From NCBI GenBank assembly GCA_944390045.1, contig CALXOO010000002.1:1-64000 (forward strand): 64,000 nt of DNA, given 5' to 3'. Source of the DNA: an uncultured Spirochaetales bacterium. GTDB lineage: Bacteria > Spirochaetota > Spirochaetia > Sphaerochaetales > Sphaerochaetaceae. The stretch's first letter is position 1, and each line of letters begins with the position of its first letter. This document shows, piece after piece, positions 44,019 to 52,035 of the stretch. The position numbers and the translations under genes were made by a program. The notes below the pieces were generated by a model. It searched no databases, had not been told where the DNA came from, and was given only the letters and a program-made list of their open reading frames with translations.

Positions 44019-46385
44019 TTCTGAACCTCCATTGGTCTTGTTGATGATAATATCCTCTTTTCTTGTTGTGGCAACGGGGCAGGCCACAGCTGCATCCTGA
44101 TCCAGCGCCAGAGGCTTGAAGAACCTCAGGCGGAGCGCATTCGACACTACGAAGACGCTTGAGAAACTCATTGCGAGGGCAGCCACCATCGGATTCATCT
44201 TCAGTCCGAAGGCGTTGTAGAAAAGCCCTGCCGCCACCGGAATGCAGATGATGTTGTAGAAGAATGCCCAGAAGAGATTCTGCTTGATGTTCCTGATCGT
44301 GGCACGGCTGAGCCTGATCGCTGTAGGTACGTCCGCCAGATCGCTCTTCATGAGCACTATGTCGGCGCTTTCCATCGCAACATCAGTTCCGGCACCGATG
44401 GCGATGCCCACGTCAGAGCGGGCAAGGGCCGGAGCATCGTTGATGCCGTCACCGACCATCGCCACCTTCCTGCCTTCTTCCTGCAGTCTCCTCACTTCTG
44501 CTTCCTTGTCTTCCGGCAGCACTTCGGCGACAAAGCGGTCAACGCCAACCTGACGCTGTATTGCCGCGGCGGTCTTCTCATGGTCTCCTGTGAGCATGAC
44601 TACTTCAATGCCCATCTTCCGGAGTTCTTCTATGGCCTTCCTGCTCGTGGGCTTCACGACATCGGCAAGAGCGATGATGCCCAGAAGGCTGCCGTCCAGC
44701 GTGAAGTAGAGCGGGGTCTTGCCGTCTCTAGCCAGGCTGTCTCCGGGCTGGGCCGGAAGGTCGAGACCGCTGGCTGCCATCATGCGCGCATTGCCTGCCA
44801 GTGCTTTCTTTCCCTCAACGAGAGCCTCGACACCCTGTCCCGGTATCTGCCTGAAGTCTGATACAGGGATCTGTCCGGCTCCGCGTTTCTCCGCCTCTTC
44901 CACAATTGCCCTGGCAAGCGGATGGCTGGACAGCCGCTCTATCGAGGCTGCGACGGACAGAAGCCTTTCGGTGCTTGTGCCTGTATTCGTGATGATGTCT
45001 GTCACGACAGGGTGGCCCTGCGTGATCGTTCCTGTCTTGTCCAGTACGACAGTGTTGATGCTGTGTGCTGTCTCAAGGGCCTCAGCGCTCTTGATCAGGA
45101 TTCCGTTCGAGGCACCCCTCCCTGTTCCGACCATTATCGCGGTAGGAGTGGCCAGTCCCAGTGCGCAGGGGCAGGAGACGACCAGCACTGAGACCGCTAT
45201 GGTGAGAGCAAACTCAAAGGTGGCTCCGCTGATCAGCCAGACTATGGCACTGATGAGCGCGATTGCGATGACGACAGGGACAAAGATTCCTGCGACCCTG
45301 TCTGCAAGCTTTGCGATCGGAGCCTTTGAGCTTGTCGCCTCATCAACCAGCCGGATGATCTGGGCAAGGGCCGTCTCATCTCCGACTTTCGTTGCCTTCA
45401 TCTGGAAGTATCCGCTTGTGTTCAGAGTCGCGCCGATGACTTTGTCGCCTTCTTCTTTGTCGACAGGTATTGACTCTCCGGTGATCGCCGACTCGTCAAG
45501 CGCCCCGTGGCCCGTGAGGATCACGCCGTCAACGGGCACGGCCTCTCCGGATCTGACCACCAGGATATCGTCTTTCTGCACCTCCTGGGCGGGAATGATC
45601 TCCTCTTTTCCGTCCTTCAGTATGGTCGCGGTCTTGGGAGACAGATCCAGGAGCTTGTTTATGGCATCTGTCGTGCGTCCCTTTGCCCTGGCCTCAAAGA
45701 ACTTTCCGAGCGTGATCAGCGTGAGGATGGTTCCCGCTCCCTCGAAGTAGAGGTCGTGCGCGAAATGTGCTGCCGCAGCAAGATCTCCCTGCCCGAGCCC
45801 ATAGGCGATCTTGTACAGGGCGTATATGCCATAGACGAATGAGGCTCCGGAACCCAGGGCGATAAGGGAGTCCATGTTCGGTGATCTGTGCCACAGGCTC
45901 CTGAAGCCGTTCACGTAGTACTTGCTGTTGATGATTGCCACAGGAAGCGCCAGCAGGAAGAGCGTGAGCGCGTAGGTCATCGAGTTCTGTGGACCAAGGA
46001 AGAATGATGGAAGCGGCCAGCCCATCATATGCCCCATCGAGATGTAGAAGAGCGGAATGGTGAAGATGACAGACCATATCAGTCTGCGCTTCATTGAGCG
46101 GTAGGCCTGCTGTGCCTCATCAGTCGTGCTCCTGCCCTGGTGGGGCTGAGGAGCCTTTCCCGGCGTTGTCCCTGACAGCGGTGATGCCCCGTATCCGGCT
46201 TTCACCACCGCCTTTATGATGGCGTCCGTATCCACAATGCCCTCGTCATAGTCCACAACCATGCTGTTCTTCAGCAGATTGACGGAGACCTGGGTCACGC
46301 CGCTGAGCGCGGCCACTGACTTCTCGACTCTGGAGGAGCAGGCGGCGCAGCTCATGCCTGTTATGTTGAACTGTTCATGTCTCAT
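43803..46385 (-). CDS. copA: Copper-exporting P1B-type ATPase with C-terminal CopZ-like domain
   Basis: Pumps Cu(I) out of the cytoplasm. The 860-residue protein starts with a metal-binding domain (GMSCAACSS, residues 10-18), then eight membrane helices including the CPC site (VVSCPCALG), the TGES actuator loop, phosphorylation motif DKTGTIT and GDGINDAPAL hinge. After the last helix (MRLRRF-like LRLRFFKPL) comes a linker of about 30 residues and a second metal-binding domain (GMMCQNCVRHV), unusual for CopA. The linker encodes an internal ribosome-binding site (see 43803-44018). Start ATG 46385. The operator and promoter lie just upstream. Confidence 0.95.
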   Translation of the reverse strand: MRHEQFNITGMSCAACSSRVEKSVAALSGVTQVSVNLLKNSMVVDYDEGIVDTDAIIKAVVKAGYGASPLSGTTPGKAPQPHQGRSTTDEAQQAYRSMKRRLIWSVIFTIPLFYISMGHMMGWPLPSFFLGPQNSMTYALTLFLLALPVAIINSKYYVNGFRSLWHRSPNMDSLIALGSGASFVYGIYALYKIAYGLGQGDLAAAAHFAHDLYFEGAGTILTLITLGKFFEARAKGRTTDAINKLLDLSPKTATILKDGKEEIIPAQEVQKDDILVVRSGEAVPVDGVILTGHGALDESAITGESIPVDKEEGDKVIGATLNTSGYFQMKATKVGDETALAQIIRLVDEATSSKAPIAKLADRVAGIFVPVVIAIALISAIVWLISGATFEFALTIAVSVLVVSCPCALGLATPTAIMVGTGRGASNGILIKSAEALETAHSINTVVLDKTGTITQGHPVVTDIITNTGTSTERLLSVAASIERLSSHPLARAIVEEAEKRGAGQIPVSDFRQIPGQGVEALVEGKKALAGNARMMAASGLDLPAQPGDSLARDGKTPLYFTLDGSLLGIIALADVVKPTSRKAIEELRKMGIEVVMLTGDHEKTAAAIQRQVGVDRFVAEVLPEDKEAEVRRLQEEGRKVAMVGDGINDAPALARSDVGIAIGAGTDVAMESADIVLMKSDLADVPTAIRLSRATIRNIKQNLFWAFFYNIICIPVAAGLFYNAFGLKMNPMVAALAMSFSSVFVVSNALRLRFFKPLALDQDAAVACPVATTRKEDIIINKTNGGSEMRKEMSIEGMMCQNCVRHVRKALEGIEGTSGVEVSLEDKKATLTVDGSVTDEMLSGAVTEEGYEVRGIRNL

Positions 46386-46396
46386 AGTCTATACCC

Positions 46397-46413
46397 ATAC
46401 CCCGTGGGGGTAT
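46397..46413. promoter_or_regulatory. CsoR operator
   Basis: A 17-bp palindrome, ATACCCC-3 nt-GGGGTAT, the G/C-tract dyad known for CsoR. It lies between the -10 box and the copA start codon, positioned to block transcription. Confidence 0.8.
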
Positions 46414-46417
46414 ATTC

Positions 46418-46445
46418 ATGATAGCACATTTGCCGGAATAATCAA
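46418..46445 (-). promoter_or_regulatory. copA-csoR promoter
   Basis: Minus strand: TTGATT (46445-46440), 16-bp spacer, TATCAT (46423-46418). The predicted start point falls inside or next to the operator palindrome. Confidence 0.55.
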
Positions 46446-46449
46446 GGTG

Positions 46450-46478
46450 TTTCCACATTCGCCCGTCTCTGTTATGAT
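46450..46478 (+). promoter_or_regulatory. Promoter of metallophosphoesterase gene (leaderless type)
   Basis: TTTCCA (46450-46455), 17-bp spacer, TATGAT (46473-46478), then 7 nt to the ATG at 46486. Confidence 0.7.
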
Positions 46479-46485
46479 TTTGTCC

Positions 46486-47187
46486 ATGAAGATCCTTTGT
46501 GTGGCGGATGAGACCGAACCCCTGATCTACTCCAACCAGGCCAAGAGGCTTTATGCCGACTGTGATCTCGTGCTCAGTGCAGGCGACCTGCCGATCCGTT
46601 ACTACGACTACATCATGACAATACTTGGAAAGGACTTCTTCTACGTCTATGGGAATCACAATCTCGAGCACTTCGACGATGTGATGAGGAGAGGCGGCTA
46701 TGATCCTGCGATCGAATATGCCAGGACAGGGCGCTCCAGTTTCATGCCCGCGTTCGGAGGAAATCTTGTTGACGGAAGGGTGGTGCGCGACAAGAGGACG
46801 GGGCTCATCATAATGGGGCTCGGAGGCTCAATGCTCTACAACTACGGCAAAAGCCAGTACACGGAGAGACAGATGCAGTGGAGGATCAGGCGCCTGATTC
46901 CGAAGCTGATATACAACAAGAAGCGGTACGGCCGCTATCTCGACATACTGGTGACTCACGCTCCCGCACTTGGCTTCGGCGACGGAGAGGACATCTGCCA
47001 CAGAGGCTTCCAGGCCTTCCTCAGCTTCCTGGATGCCTACAGGCCGAAGTACATGGTGCACGGGCATGTCCACCTCTTCGATGAGAACTCAAACAGGATA
47101 TTCCAGTATCATGACACCAAGATCATCAACGTATACAAGAGCTACATCCTGGACGATCCCGAATTAGGAGAAGACGGAAATGGCTGA
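46486..47187 (+). CDS. Calcineurin-like metallophosphoesterase
   Basis: A 233-residue two-metal phosphoesterase. The five family blocks are visible: the opening VADETEP (where D-x-H is more usual), SAGDLP, YGNHN, VTHAP and HGHVH. The substrate is unknown. The ATG at 46486 starts exactly at homology and lacks an SD. It overlaps the following ParB-like gene by 8 bp; the two form an operon. Confidence 0.88.
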   Translation: MKILCVADETEPLIYSNQAKRLYADCDLVLSAGDLPIRYYDYIMTILGKDFFYVYGNHNLEHFDDVMRRGGYDPAIEYARTGRSSFMPAFGGNLVDGRVVRDKRTGLIIMGLGGSMLYNYGKSQYTERQMQWRIRRLIPKLIYNKKRYGRYLDILVTHAPALGFGDGEDICHRGFQAFLSFLDAYRPKYMVHGHVHLFDENSNRIFQYHDTKIINVYKSYILDDPELGEDGNG

Positions 47188-48085
47188 CGAATTCATCAGG
47201 CAGCAGTCGATAGACGACTTCCACAGGGCCAAGAACAGGGCCCGGATGCATACACTCTTCGACAAGCTGAGCTGGAAGAATCCGGATCTCTTGTCCCTTT
47301 ATGAGGTGACCAGCATCATCAAGCCCAAGAAGGAGACCTATCTTGGCATGCGGACGATAGAGATCGACAAGATCATCGGAAGCGAGGGCCGCTACCGTGA
47401 TTTCTCTTCTGCCTTTCTCCCTAAGCGGGAGATGCTGAAGGCCCGCTGGACCAGTGTGGACCAGGCCAGACTGACAGACGTGGTCCTTCCTCCGATTTCG
47501 GTCTTCTCTCTGGGCGGATACTACTTCGTGCGTGACGGAAACCACCGCGTGTCAGTCGCAAGAAGCATGGGCGTTGAGTTCATTGATGCTGAGGTCGTCG
47601 AACTGGACAGCGAGATCAGGCTGGAGCCGGGAATGACGACAAAGCAGCTCAAGCAGCGGGTTGTCGAATACGAGAGGAACGCCTTCATAGAGCAGTACAA
47701 GCCCAGTTATCTTCCAATGGGGGAGATATCCTTCACCACACCGGGATCGTATCCGGAGATGGTGAACCACATACTGGTCCACAAGTACTACATCAACCAG
47801 AACATCGAGGGTGAGATCTCATTCGAAGAGGCCGCGAAGAGCTGGTACCGGAACGTATATGCCCCGATAGTCAGGCAGATCAGGACTGACAACCTTCTCT
47901 TCTATTTTCCCGGAAATGCGGAAGGCGACCTGTATATGTGGCTGGTGCGCCGCTGGGATGAGCTCAAGAAGAACAAGGCGAACGCCTCGATAAAGGAAGC
48001 CAGTCAGGACCTCAGGAAGGAATCGGCCGGCGGGGTCATCTCACGCTGGGTCTCTCTCATAAAAGACAAGATAAGCCCGAGTTAA
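47180..48085 (+). CDS. ParB/sulfiredoxin-fold protein (DUF4032-like)
   Basis: A 301-residue protein with a ParB-like domain around residues 80-150 whose key block is VRDGNHRVSVARSMGVEFIDAEV (key residues DGNHR, as in ParB/Srx/SerK-like catalytic loops). The remainder is helical and charged. Similar proteins are often annotated as transcriptional regulators in spirochaetes, but no DNA-binding helix is obvious; an enzymatic or nucleotide-binding role is equally possible. It overlaps the phosphoesterase gene and ends 4 bp into the convergent flavodoxin gene. Confidence 0.7.
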   Translation: MADEFIRQQSIDDFHRAKNRARMHTLFDKLSWKNPDLLSLYEVTSIIKPKKETYLGMRTIEIDKIIGSEGRYRDFSSAFLPKREMLKARWTSVDQARLTDVVLPPISVFSLGGYYFVRDGNHRVSVARSMGVEFIDAEVVELDSEIRLEPGMTTKQLKQRVVEYERNAFIEQYKPSYLPMGEISFTTPGSYPEMVNHILVHKYYINQNIEGEISFEEAAKSWYRNVYAPIVRQIRTDNLLFYFPGNAEGDLYMWLVRRWDELKKNKANASIKEASQDLRKESAGGVISRWVSLIKDKISPS

Positions 48086-48672
48086 TCCTCCAGGTATTCA
48101 GCAATGGCCCTCGCGTAGGTCTCGATCACGCCGCCGAGGCGGTCTGAGGGGCGTATGTCATTCTCCTTTCCCTCCAGGTGGACTATGCCGGCAACCGGCT
48201 GGTTTGACAGCGCGATCTCCGTATGCACGCCATATGGAATGTGGATGAGAGCCATGTTCTGTGCCCAGTATAGCATGGAGTCCAGCGCATGGCTGCCCTC
48301 ACAGATCGAGTGCGCACAGCTCGTGAAGCAGCCGAAGAGCCGTCCCTCAAGTTCTCTGGACTCGCTGAGCGGGTAAGTCCTGTCGATGAAGGCCTTCATC
48401 TCGGCTGTCATGTTTCCGAAGCGGGTAGGGGCGCCGAGGATGATCATGTCTGACTTGAGCAGCGTCTCCTCCGTGGCGATCGGCAGCTCCAGAATGTCCT
48501 CATAGTACTGATTTACCGAGTCCTTTGTGTTGGCCAGTATGTGCAGGTCACTGTCCTCGACGCGGTACAGGCGGGCGTCTACGCCATTTTCGCAGAGTTT
48601 CTCCCTGAGATACTCTCCGATGATGTATATGTTTCCACTTACGGAGTGGATGATGAGACTGCATCGTTTCAT
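48082..48672 (-). CDS. Flavodoxin-fold NAD(P)H:quinone/FMN reductase (WrbA-like)
   Basis: A 196-residue FMN-binding protein. It opens with the phosphate-binding strand SLIIHSVSGNIY, then has the GAPTRFGNMTAEMKAFIDRTYPL block that lines the flavin and defines the WrbA/NAD(P)H-dependent reductase group, and HIPYGVHTEI further on. Probably reduces quinones or flavins in the cytoplasm. AAGGAG lies 6 nt before the ATG; a TATACT box lies further upstream, so this gene has a normal leader. Confidence 0.85.
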   Translation of the reverse strand: MKRCSLIIHSVSGNIYIIGEYLREKLCENGVDARLYRVEDSDLHILANTKDSVNQYYEDILELPIATEETLLKSDMIILGAPTRFGNMTAEMKAFIDRTYPLSESRELEGRLFGCFTSCAHSICEGSHALDSMLYWAQNMALIHIPYGVHTEIALSNQPVAGIVHLEGKENDIRPSDRLGGVIETYARAIAEYLED

Positions 48673-48714
48673 GGCTATCTCCTTTTCTCAAGTATAATGT
48701 CAGATCCGCCGTTT

Positions 48715-48933
48715 TCACAGCAGAAAATCACGGCACTTTTCGTATGCACGCTCAATTGCATTCCAGTCCGTGTGCCCCCGGCTGTCGCAGATCACGTATG
48801 ATGCGATGTTCTGTGCAAGCTCGTCATCACACTCCACTCCGGCCTTCCTGCACCAGCTGTATGCGTCGCATGAAATGAAGTAGGCAAGTACCCTTCTGTA
48901 CGTTTCGATGTCAGCCCTGGTGATTGTAATCAT
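48715..48933 (-). CDS. Small hypothetical protein (72 residues)
   Basis: Not recognised. A strong GGAGG site precedes the ATG at 48933 (product MITITRADIETYRR...EKCRDFLL). It is helical, with three cysteines and a DSRGHTDWN turn; no membrane segment. The longer open frame upstream lacks support. It lies upstream of, and in the same direction as, the WrbA-like gene. Confidence 0.5.
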   Translation of the reverse strand: MITITRADIETYRRVLAYFISCDAYSWCRKAGVECDDELAQNIASYVICDSRGHTDWNAIERAYEKCRDFLL

Positions 48934-49033
48934 CGTCCGCCTCCTGAGGCCATTTTCCACCTCCGGGAAGGACATATGCTGTCCTGCTTCTGTTTTTCTC
49001 CGCGATTTCACCTTGGTCTGCCACCGCATGTGC

Positions 49034-49039
49034 TAAAAT
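49034..49039 (+). promoter_or_regulatory. -10 box of flavodoxin gene (leaderless type)
   Basis: TAAAAT ends 6 nt before the ATG at 49046. No convincing -35 is seen. Confidence 0.45.
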
Positions 49040-49045
49040 CCGGGC

Positions 49046-49567
49046 ATGGCGACAACAATAACTTTCTCGACAGTCTATGGATCATCTGAACTCTATGCAC
49101 GGCGTCTGGCTTCCTCTCTGGATCTTGAGGCCCGTGACGTCGCGGATGTAAGCCGTGTCAGCGATGGTGTCCTTGTTCACTTCGGCGGGCTTTATGCCGG
49201 TACGGTGTGCGGCCTCAGGCGTGCATGCGCCCTTGCGAAGCCTCCTGTACGTCTTGTGGTGTGTACTGTCGGCCTTGCCGATCCCGGGATTGAAGACAAT
49301 GCGGAGACTATTGATAAAACAGTCAGAGCCATTGTCAGGAGAGACGATCTGGTCATTTTCCACCTGCGCGGACGCATGGACTACAGGAAACTGAGCGTGA
49401 AGCACAGGGCCATGATGTGGGCACTTGTCAAGGTTCTCATGAAGTCAAAAAAGGAGCTCAGTGATGAGGACAGGGCCCTGATCGGGACCTATGGCAAGAC
49501 CATAGACTTCGTGGATGAGTCCTGGCTTGATCCGGTAAGAACCTATCTGTCACAACAGGTGGAGTGA
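49046..49567 (+). CDS. Flavodoxin-domain protein (HemG/Flavodoxin_5-like)
   Basis: A 173-residue flavodoxin-like protein. The N-terminal phosphate loop (FSTVYGSSELYARRLA) and the VHFGGLYAGTVCGLRRA block match the Flavodoxin_5 group that includes HemG-type protoporphyrinogen oxidase. No heme genes are nearby, so the function is only suggestive. The C-terminal half (RKLSVKHRAMMWALVKVLMKSKK, by its key basic and aromatic residues) is amphipathic, which could aid membrane association. Confidence 0.75.
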   Translation: MATTITFSTVYGSSELYARRLASSLDLEARDVADVSRVSDGVLVHFGGLYAGTVCGLRRACALAKPPVRLVVCTVGLADPGIEDNAETIDKTVRAIVRRDDLVIFHLRGRMDYRKLSVKHRAMMWALVKVLMKSKKELSDEDRALIGTYGKTIDFVDESWLDPVRTYLSQQVE

Positions 49568-49689
49568 AGTCTTCTTTCCTGCCGGTGCGGTCCGGTCCGG
49601 CCGGTTTCAGAGGCCTTGCGGCTGTGCACAGGACGGAAAACAGTGGACGAAACCGGCTTCATGGTGGATGATTCTGGCAGGAGATCCTT

Positions 49690-50136
49690 ATGATATTCGA
49701 CACAATTGAAAACCTTCCTAAGTACTCGTGCCTCCATCCGGCAATCGCTGCCGTACTTGAGATCATCAATGACAGCAGCTTCAAGACACATCCTGACGGA
49801 CCAGTTGAGTCAGACCGCGGGGATCTTGGCGGCAGCTGGCAGACCTACACGACAGTGGCTGACAAGCCGGAGTACGAGTTCCACCGCGTCATGGCCGATC
49901 TCCAGGTCATGATATCCGGCCGTGAGATCATCAGGTATTCCAGAGCCCGTGCGGATATGGATGACCCTGCCTTTGAGAAGGCCGACATCGCCTTCATGAA
50001 GGCGGAGGAGGACTCATCCATCATCCTGTCTGAGGGAACATTCGCTATCTACTTCCCCGGAGAGCTTCACATGCCGGGTCTTGCCGCCGGCGGGACTGCA
50101 CAGGCCAGAAAGGCCGTCTTCAAGCTGAAGTTCTGA
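49690..50136 (+). CDS. YhcH/YjgK/YiaL (DUF386) family protein
   Basis: A 148-residue cupin-like protein. Family blocks: TYTTVADKPEYEFHRVMADLQVMISGRE by its key residues (E, H, D), then FAIYFPGELHMPGLA with the metal-binding histidine. Members such as YhcH are associated with sialic acid or sugar epimerisation; the role here is unknown. Ribosome-binding site CAGGAG. A 122-bp gap upstream shows no promoter that I can place firmly. Confidence 0.85.
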   Translation: MIFDTIENLPKYSCLHPAIAAVLEIINDSSFKTHPDGPVESDRGDLGGSWQTYTTVADKPEYEFHRVMADLQVMISGREIIRYSRARADMDDPAFEKADIAFMKAEEDSSIILSEGTFAIYFPGELHMPGLAAGGTAQARKAVFKLKF

Positions 50137-50156
50137 CTGCGGCAGTGCATTGTATG

Positions 50157-50184
50157 GCGGGGATGGCCCAGTTGCCATTCCCGC
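50157..50184 (+). terminator. Hairpin after the YhcH-like gene
   Basis: GCGGGGATGGC pairs with GCCATTCCCGC (one G-T pair) around a 6-nt loop. There is no T-run, so it may stabilise the RNA rather than terminate. Confidence 0.45.
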
Positions 50185-50228
50185 AGCCCTGCGTGCGGAT
50201 CCTTTCCTCATCCGGCTGCTGTCATGGC

Positions 50229-50258
50229 TTGATGGCCAGCGCAGGGGAGTAGTACATT
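50229..50258 (+). promoter_or_regulatory. buk promoter (leaderless type)
   Basis: TTGATG (50229-50234), 18-bp spacer, TACATT (50253-50258), then 7 nt to the ATG at 50266. Confidence 0.6.
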
Positions 50259-50265
50259 TGGCCAC

Positions 50266-51360
50266 ATGAGACTTCTGATCATCAATCCTGGTTCGACAAG
50301 CACCAAGGTCAGCGTCTTCGACGATGAGGTGCCTGTATTTACAGAAAGTGTCTTCCACGATGCGCCCCAGCTGCTGGCTTATCCTACTACCAATGACCAG
50401 CTTCCATTCCGCAAAAAGGTGGTGCTGGACCTGCTTGAGGCGCATTCTGTTCCGGTAGAAAGCATAGACTGCTTCGTCGGCCGCGGCGGCTGCGCGTATT
50501 CCCAGAAGGAAGGCGTGATGGAGATCGACAGGGCCCTGTACGAGGACACGAGAGACGACAGGGGCGGCAGTGACCATCCTGCCAAACTCGGCGTCATGAT
50601 GGCCTGGGAGCTGGGAAATGAGTACTCGAAGCCGATGTATACGCTCAATCCCACGAATGTCGATGAATATGATGATATCGCCAGGATAACAGGAATCAGA
50701 GGCGTATACCGGCGTGCCCAGTCGCATGTGCTGAATCAGAAGGGAATTGCCCGTCTGCATGCGGCGAAGCTGGGACGGAAGTACAGCGACTGTTCATTCA
50801 TCGTCTGCCATATTGACGGAGGAATAACAGTGGCTGCCCACCGCAATGGCCGGATGATAGACGGCACTGAGGGAGCAGGGGGAGACGGCCCATTCACTCC
50901 GACCCGGCTGGGTTCGGTTCCGGTCATGGAGATCGCGAGGTACCTTGAAGGACACACTCCTGCCGAACTTGAGGTCATGTGCTCCCGTTCCGGAGGCTTT
51001 GTCAGTCACTTCGGCACCTCGGACTCGGACCGCATCCACAATCTGGTCGTGGAGGGCGACGGACATGCTGTTCTCGTCTGGAATGCGATGATATACCAGA
51101 TATGCAAGTCGGTCGGTGCCATGGCAGCCGTACTCGGCGGCAGAGTTGATGCGATTCTGCTCACAGGCGGCCTTGTCCGCTTCGATGACATTGTCGACGG
51201 CATCACAGAGCGCTGCAGATGGATAGCTCCGGTATGCGTCTACAAAGGCGAAGTGGAGCAGGAAGAGCTGTGCGGTGAGGTCCTCAAGGTCCTGCGGGGA
51301 ACGGCACAGGCCGGCCGATATACCGGCCGTCCGGTCTTCAGCGGATTCAGCTGGGACTGA
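50266..51360 (+). CDS. buk: Butyrate kinase / acetate kinase-family (Buk)
   Basis: Interconverts butyryl phosphate and butyrate with ATP. The 364-residue ASKHA-fold enzyme starts with the phosphate loop INPGSTSTK, has the GRGGCAYS block, SDHPAKLGVMMA, CHIDGGITV with ATP-contacting Asp, and the GGRVDAILLTGGL helix. The length fits Buk (355-365 residues) rather than acetate kinase (about 400). No phosphotransbutyrylase gene is adjacent, so it may work with another acyl phosphate. It has a leaderless-type promoter. The end overlaps the lysR remnant on the other strand by 14 bp. Confidence 0.93.
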   Translation: MRLLIINPGSTSTKVSVFDDEVPVFTESVFHDAPQLLAYPTTNDQLPFRKKVVLDLLEAHSVPVESIDCFVGRGGCAYSQKEGVMEIDRALYEDTRDDRGGSDHPAKLGVMMAWELGNEYSKPMYTLNPTNVDEYDDIARITGIRGVYRRAQSHVLNQKGIARLHAAKLGRKYSDCSFIVCHIDGGITVAAHRNGRMIDGTEGAGGDGPFTPTRLGSVPVMEIARYLEGHTPAELEVMCSRSGGFVSHFGTSDSDRIHNLVVEGDGHAVLVWNAMIYQICKSVGAMAAVLGGRVDAILLTGGLVRFDDIVDGITERCRWIAPVCVYKGEVEQEELCGEVLKVLRGTAQAGRYTGRPVFSGFSWD

Positions 51361-51665
51361 ACGCCTCCTTCATGTACTGGATGAACCGTTTCGTCTCCGG
51401 TTTCTGCGCGGCGCTGAAGCAGTATATGCCATAGCTCAGTCTGCCGCTGTCCCTGACAGGGACGAAGGTCAGCCCGCTGTCCCTCCGGCAGCCCATTGCC
51501 GGAAGCAGCGCGACTCCATAGCCTGCCTCTGCCAGTGTCCTCGCCGCATCCTGTGTCGGGCACATGCGCAGCTCATCCGGATTTCTCCCCGCACAGAGTC
51601 TGTGCTGGATCCTGTCAACGGCCATCGGGCAGGTCCTCGGACTGGAGAGTATGAGCCTGTCCATG
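51347..51665 (-). pseudogene. Remnant of a LysR-family regulator (C-terminal half only)
   Basis: From about 51665 down to the stop at 51347 the reading frame encodes the second half of a LysR effector domain (DRLILSSPRTCPMAVDRI, then GYGVALLPAMG, PETKRFIQYMKEAFS). The DNA-binding N-terminus and first half are absent. The open frame extends further upstream into the structured RNA segment but is not LysR-like there (Pro/Arg-rich). The gene has therefore lost its 5' part next to that segment, which points to a deletion or insertion event. Confidence 0.7.
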
Positions 51666-51719
51666 CACTCCCTGATGCGCGTCTGGAGGAGGATGCGGAA
51701 ACGTCGCCTTCTTGGCCGG

Positions 51720-52031
51720 CTTTCCGCTGCCGTCACGGGGCCTTGCTCCCCGTCGCCCTTCGCCCATGTTGGAGGGGGTTTGTCGTGCATGGCGCCGTCC
51801 CTACCTGACAGGACTTTTGACCATGCACCGCAGAAGCAGTGGACTAGAGCCACATCCACTGGTGCCTATATATTCCCGACCAACGTAGTTCAGAGGCCTG
51901 AGCCTCATCACTGGGGCTAGTCAACGTCAGGCATTCGGAGTTTCCTCCTCATGCCTATAGTCTCGTGCTGCAGGTCGTTGACTTTCCTCACTCCTTTTCA
52001 TGCAGGAGGGGACCCTTGCGGATCCCCCCTC
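51720..52031 (-). ncRNA. Structured RNA element, HEARO/omega-RNA-like candidate
   Basis: About 310 nt read on the minus strand after the TRAP gene. In order: a 10-bp stem with a GCAA loop (52031-52006); AGUCAACG/CGUUGACU, 8 bp (51983-51976 with 51926-51919), enclosing a hairpin AGGCAU-GA-GGAG-GAAA-CUCC-GA-AUGCCU (51956-51929) with tandem G-A mismatches and a GNRA loop; GAGGC/GCCUC (51906-51893); CAGUGGA/UCCACUG (51861-51837); GUGCAUGG/CCAUGCAC (51828-51785); ACGGGG/CCCCGU (51753-51735). The GNRA loops exist only on the minus strand, fixing its orientation. Size, complexity and an ATGA at its 5' edge recall HEARO RNAs; identity is not proven. Confidence 0.55.
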
Positions 52032-52035
52032 ATGC

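Noticed and set aside
51665-51859. N-terminal extension of the lysR reading frame as a real protein
   Set aside because: The residues are Pro/Arg-rich, unlike LysR, and coincide with the stems of the structured element.
51929-51956. Group II intron domain V-like hairpin with a GAAA loop
   Set aside because: The AGC triad and the usual domain V stem pattern are missing, and no reverse transcriptase or intron 5' GUGYG end is present nearby.
51720-52031. Fragment of 23S rRNA or RNase P RNA (short GAGGAAAGUC and ACUCCGAAUGCC similarities)
   Set aside because: The flanking conserved blocks of both RNAs do not follow; the matches are short and the fold is different.
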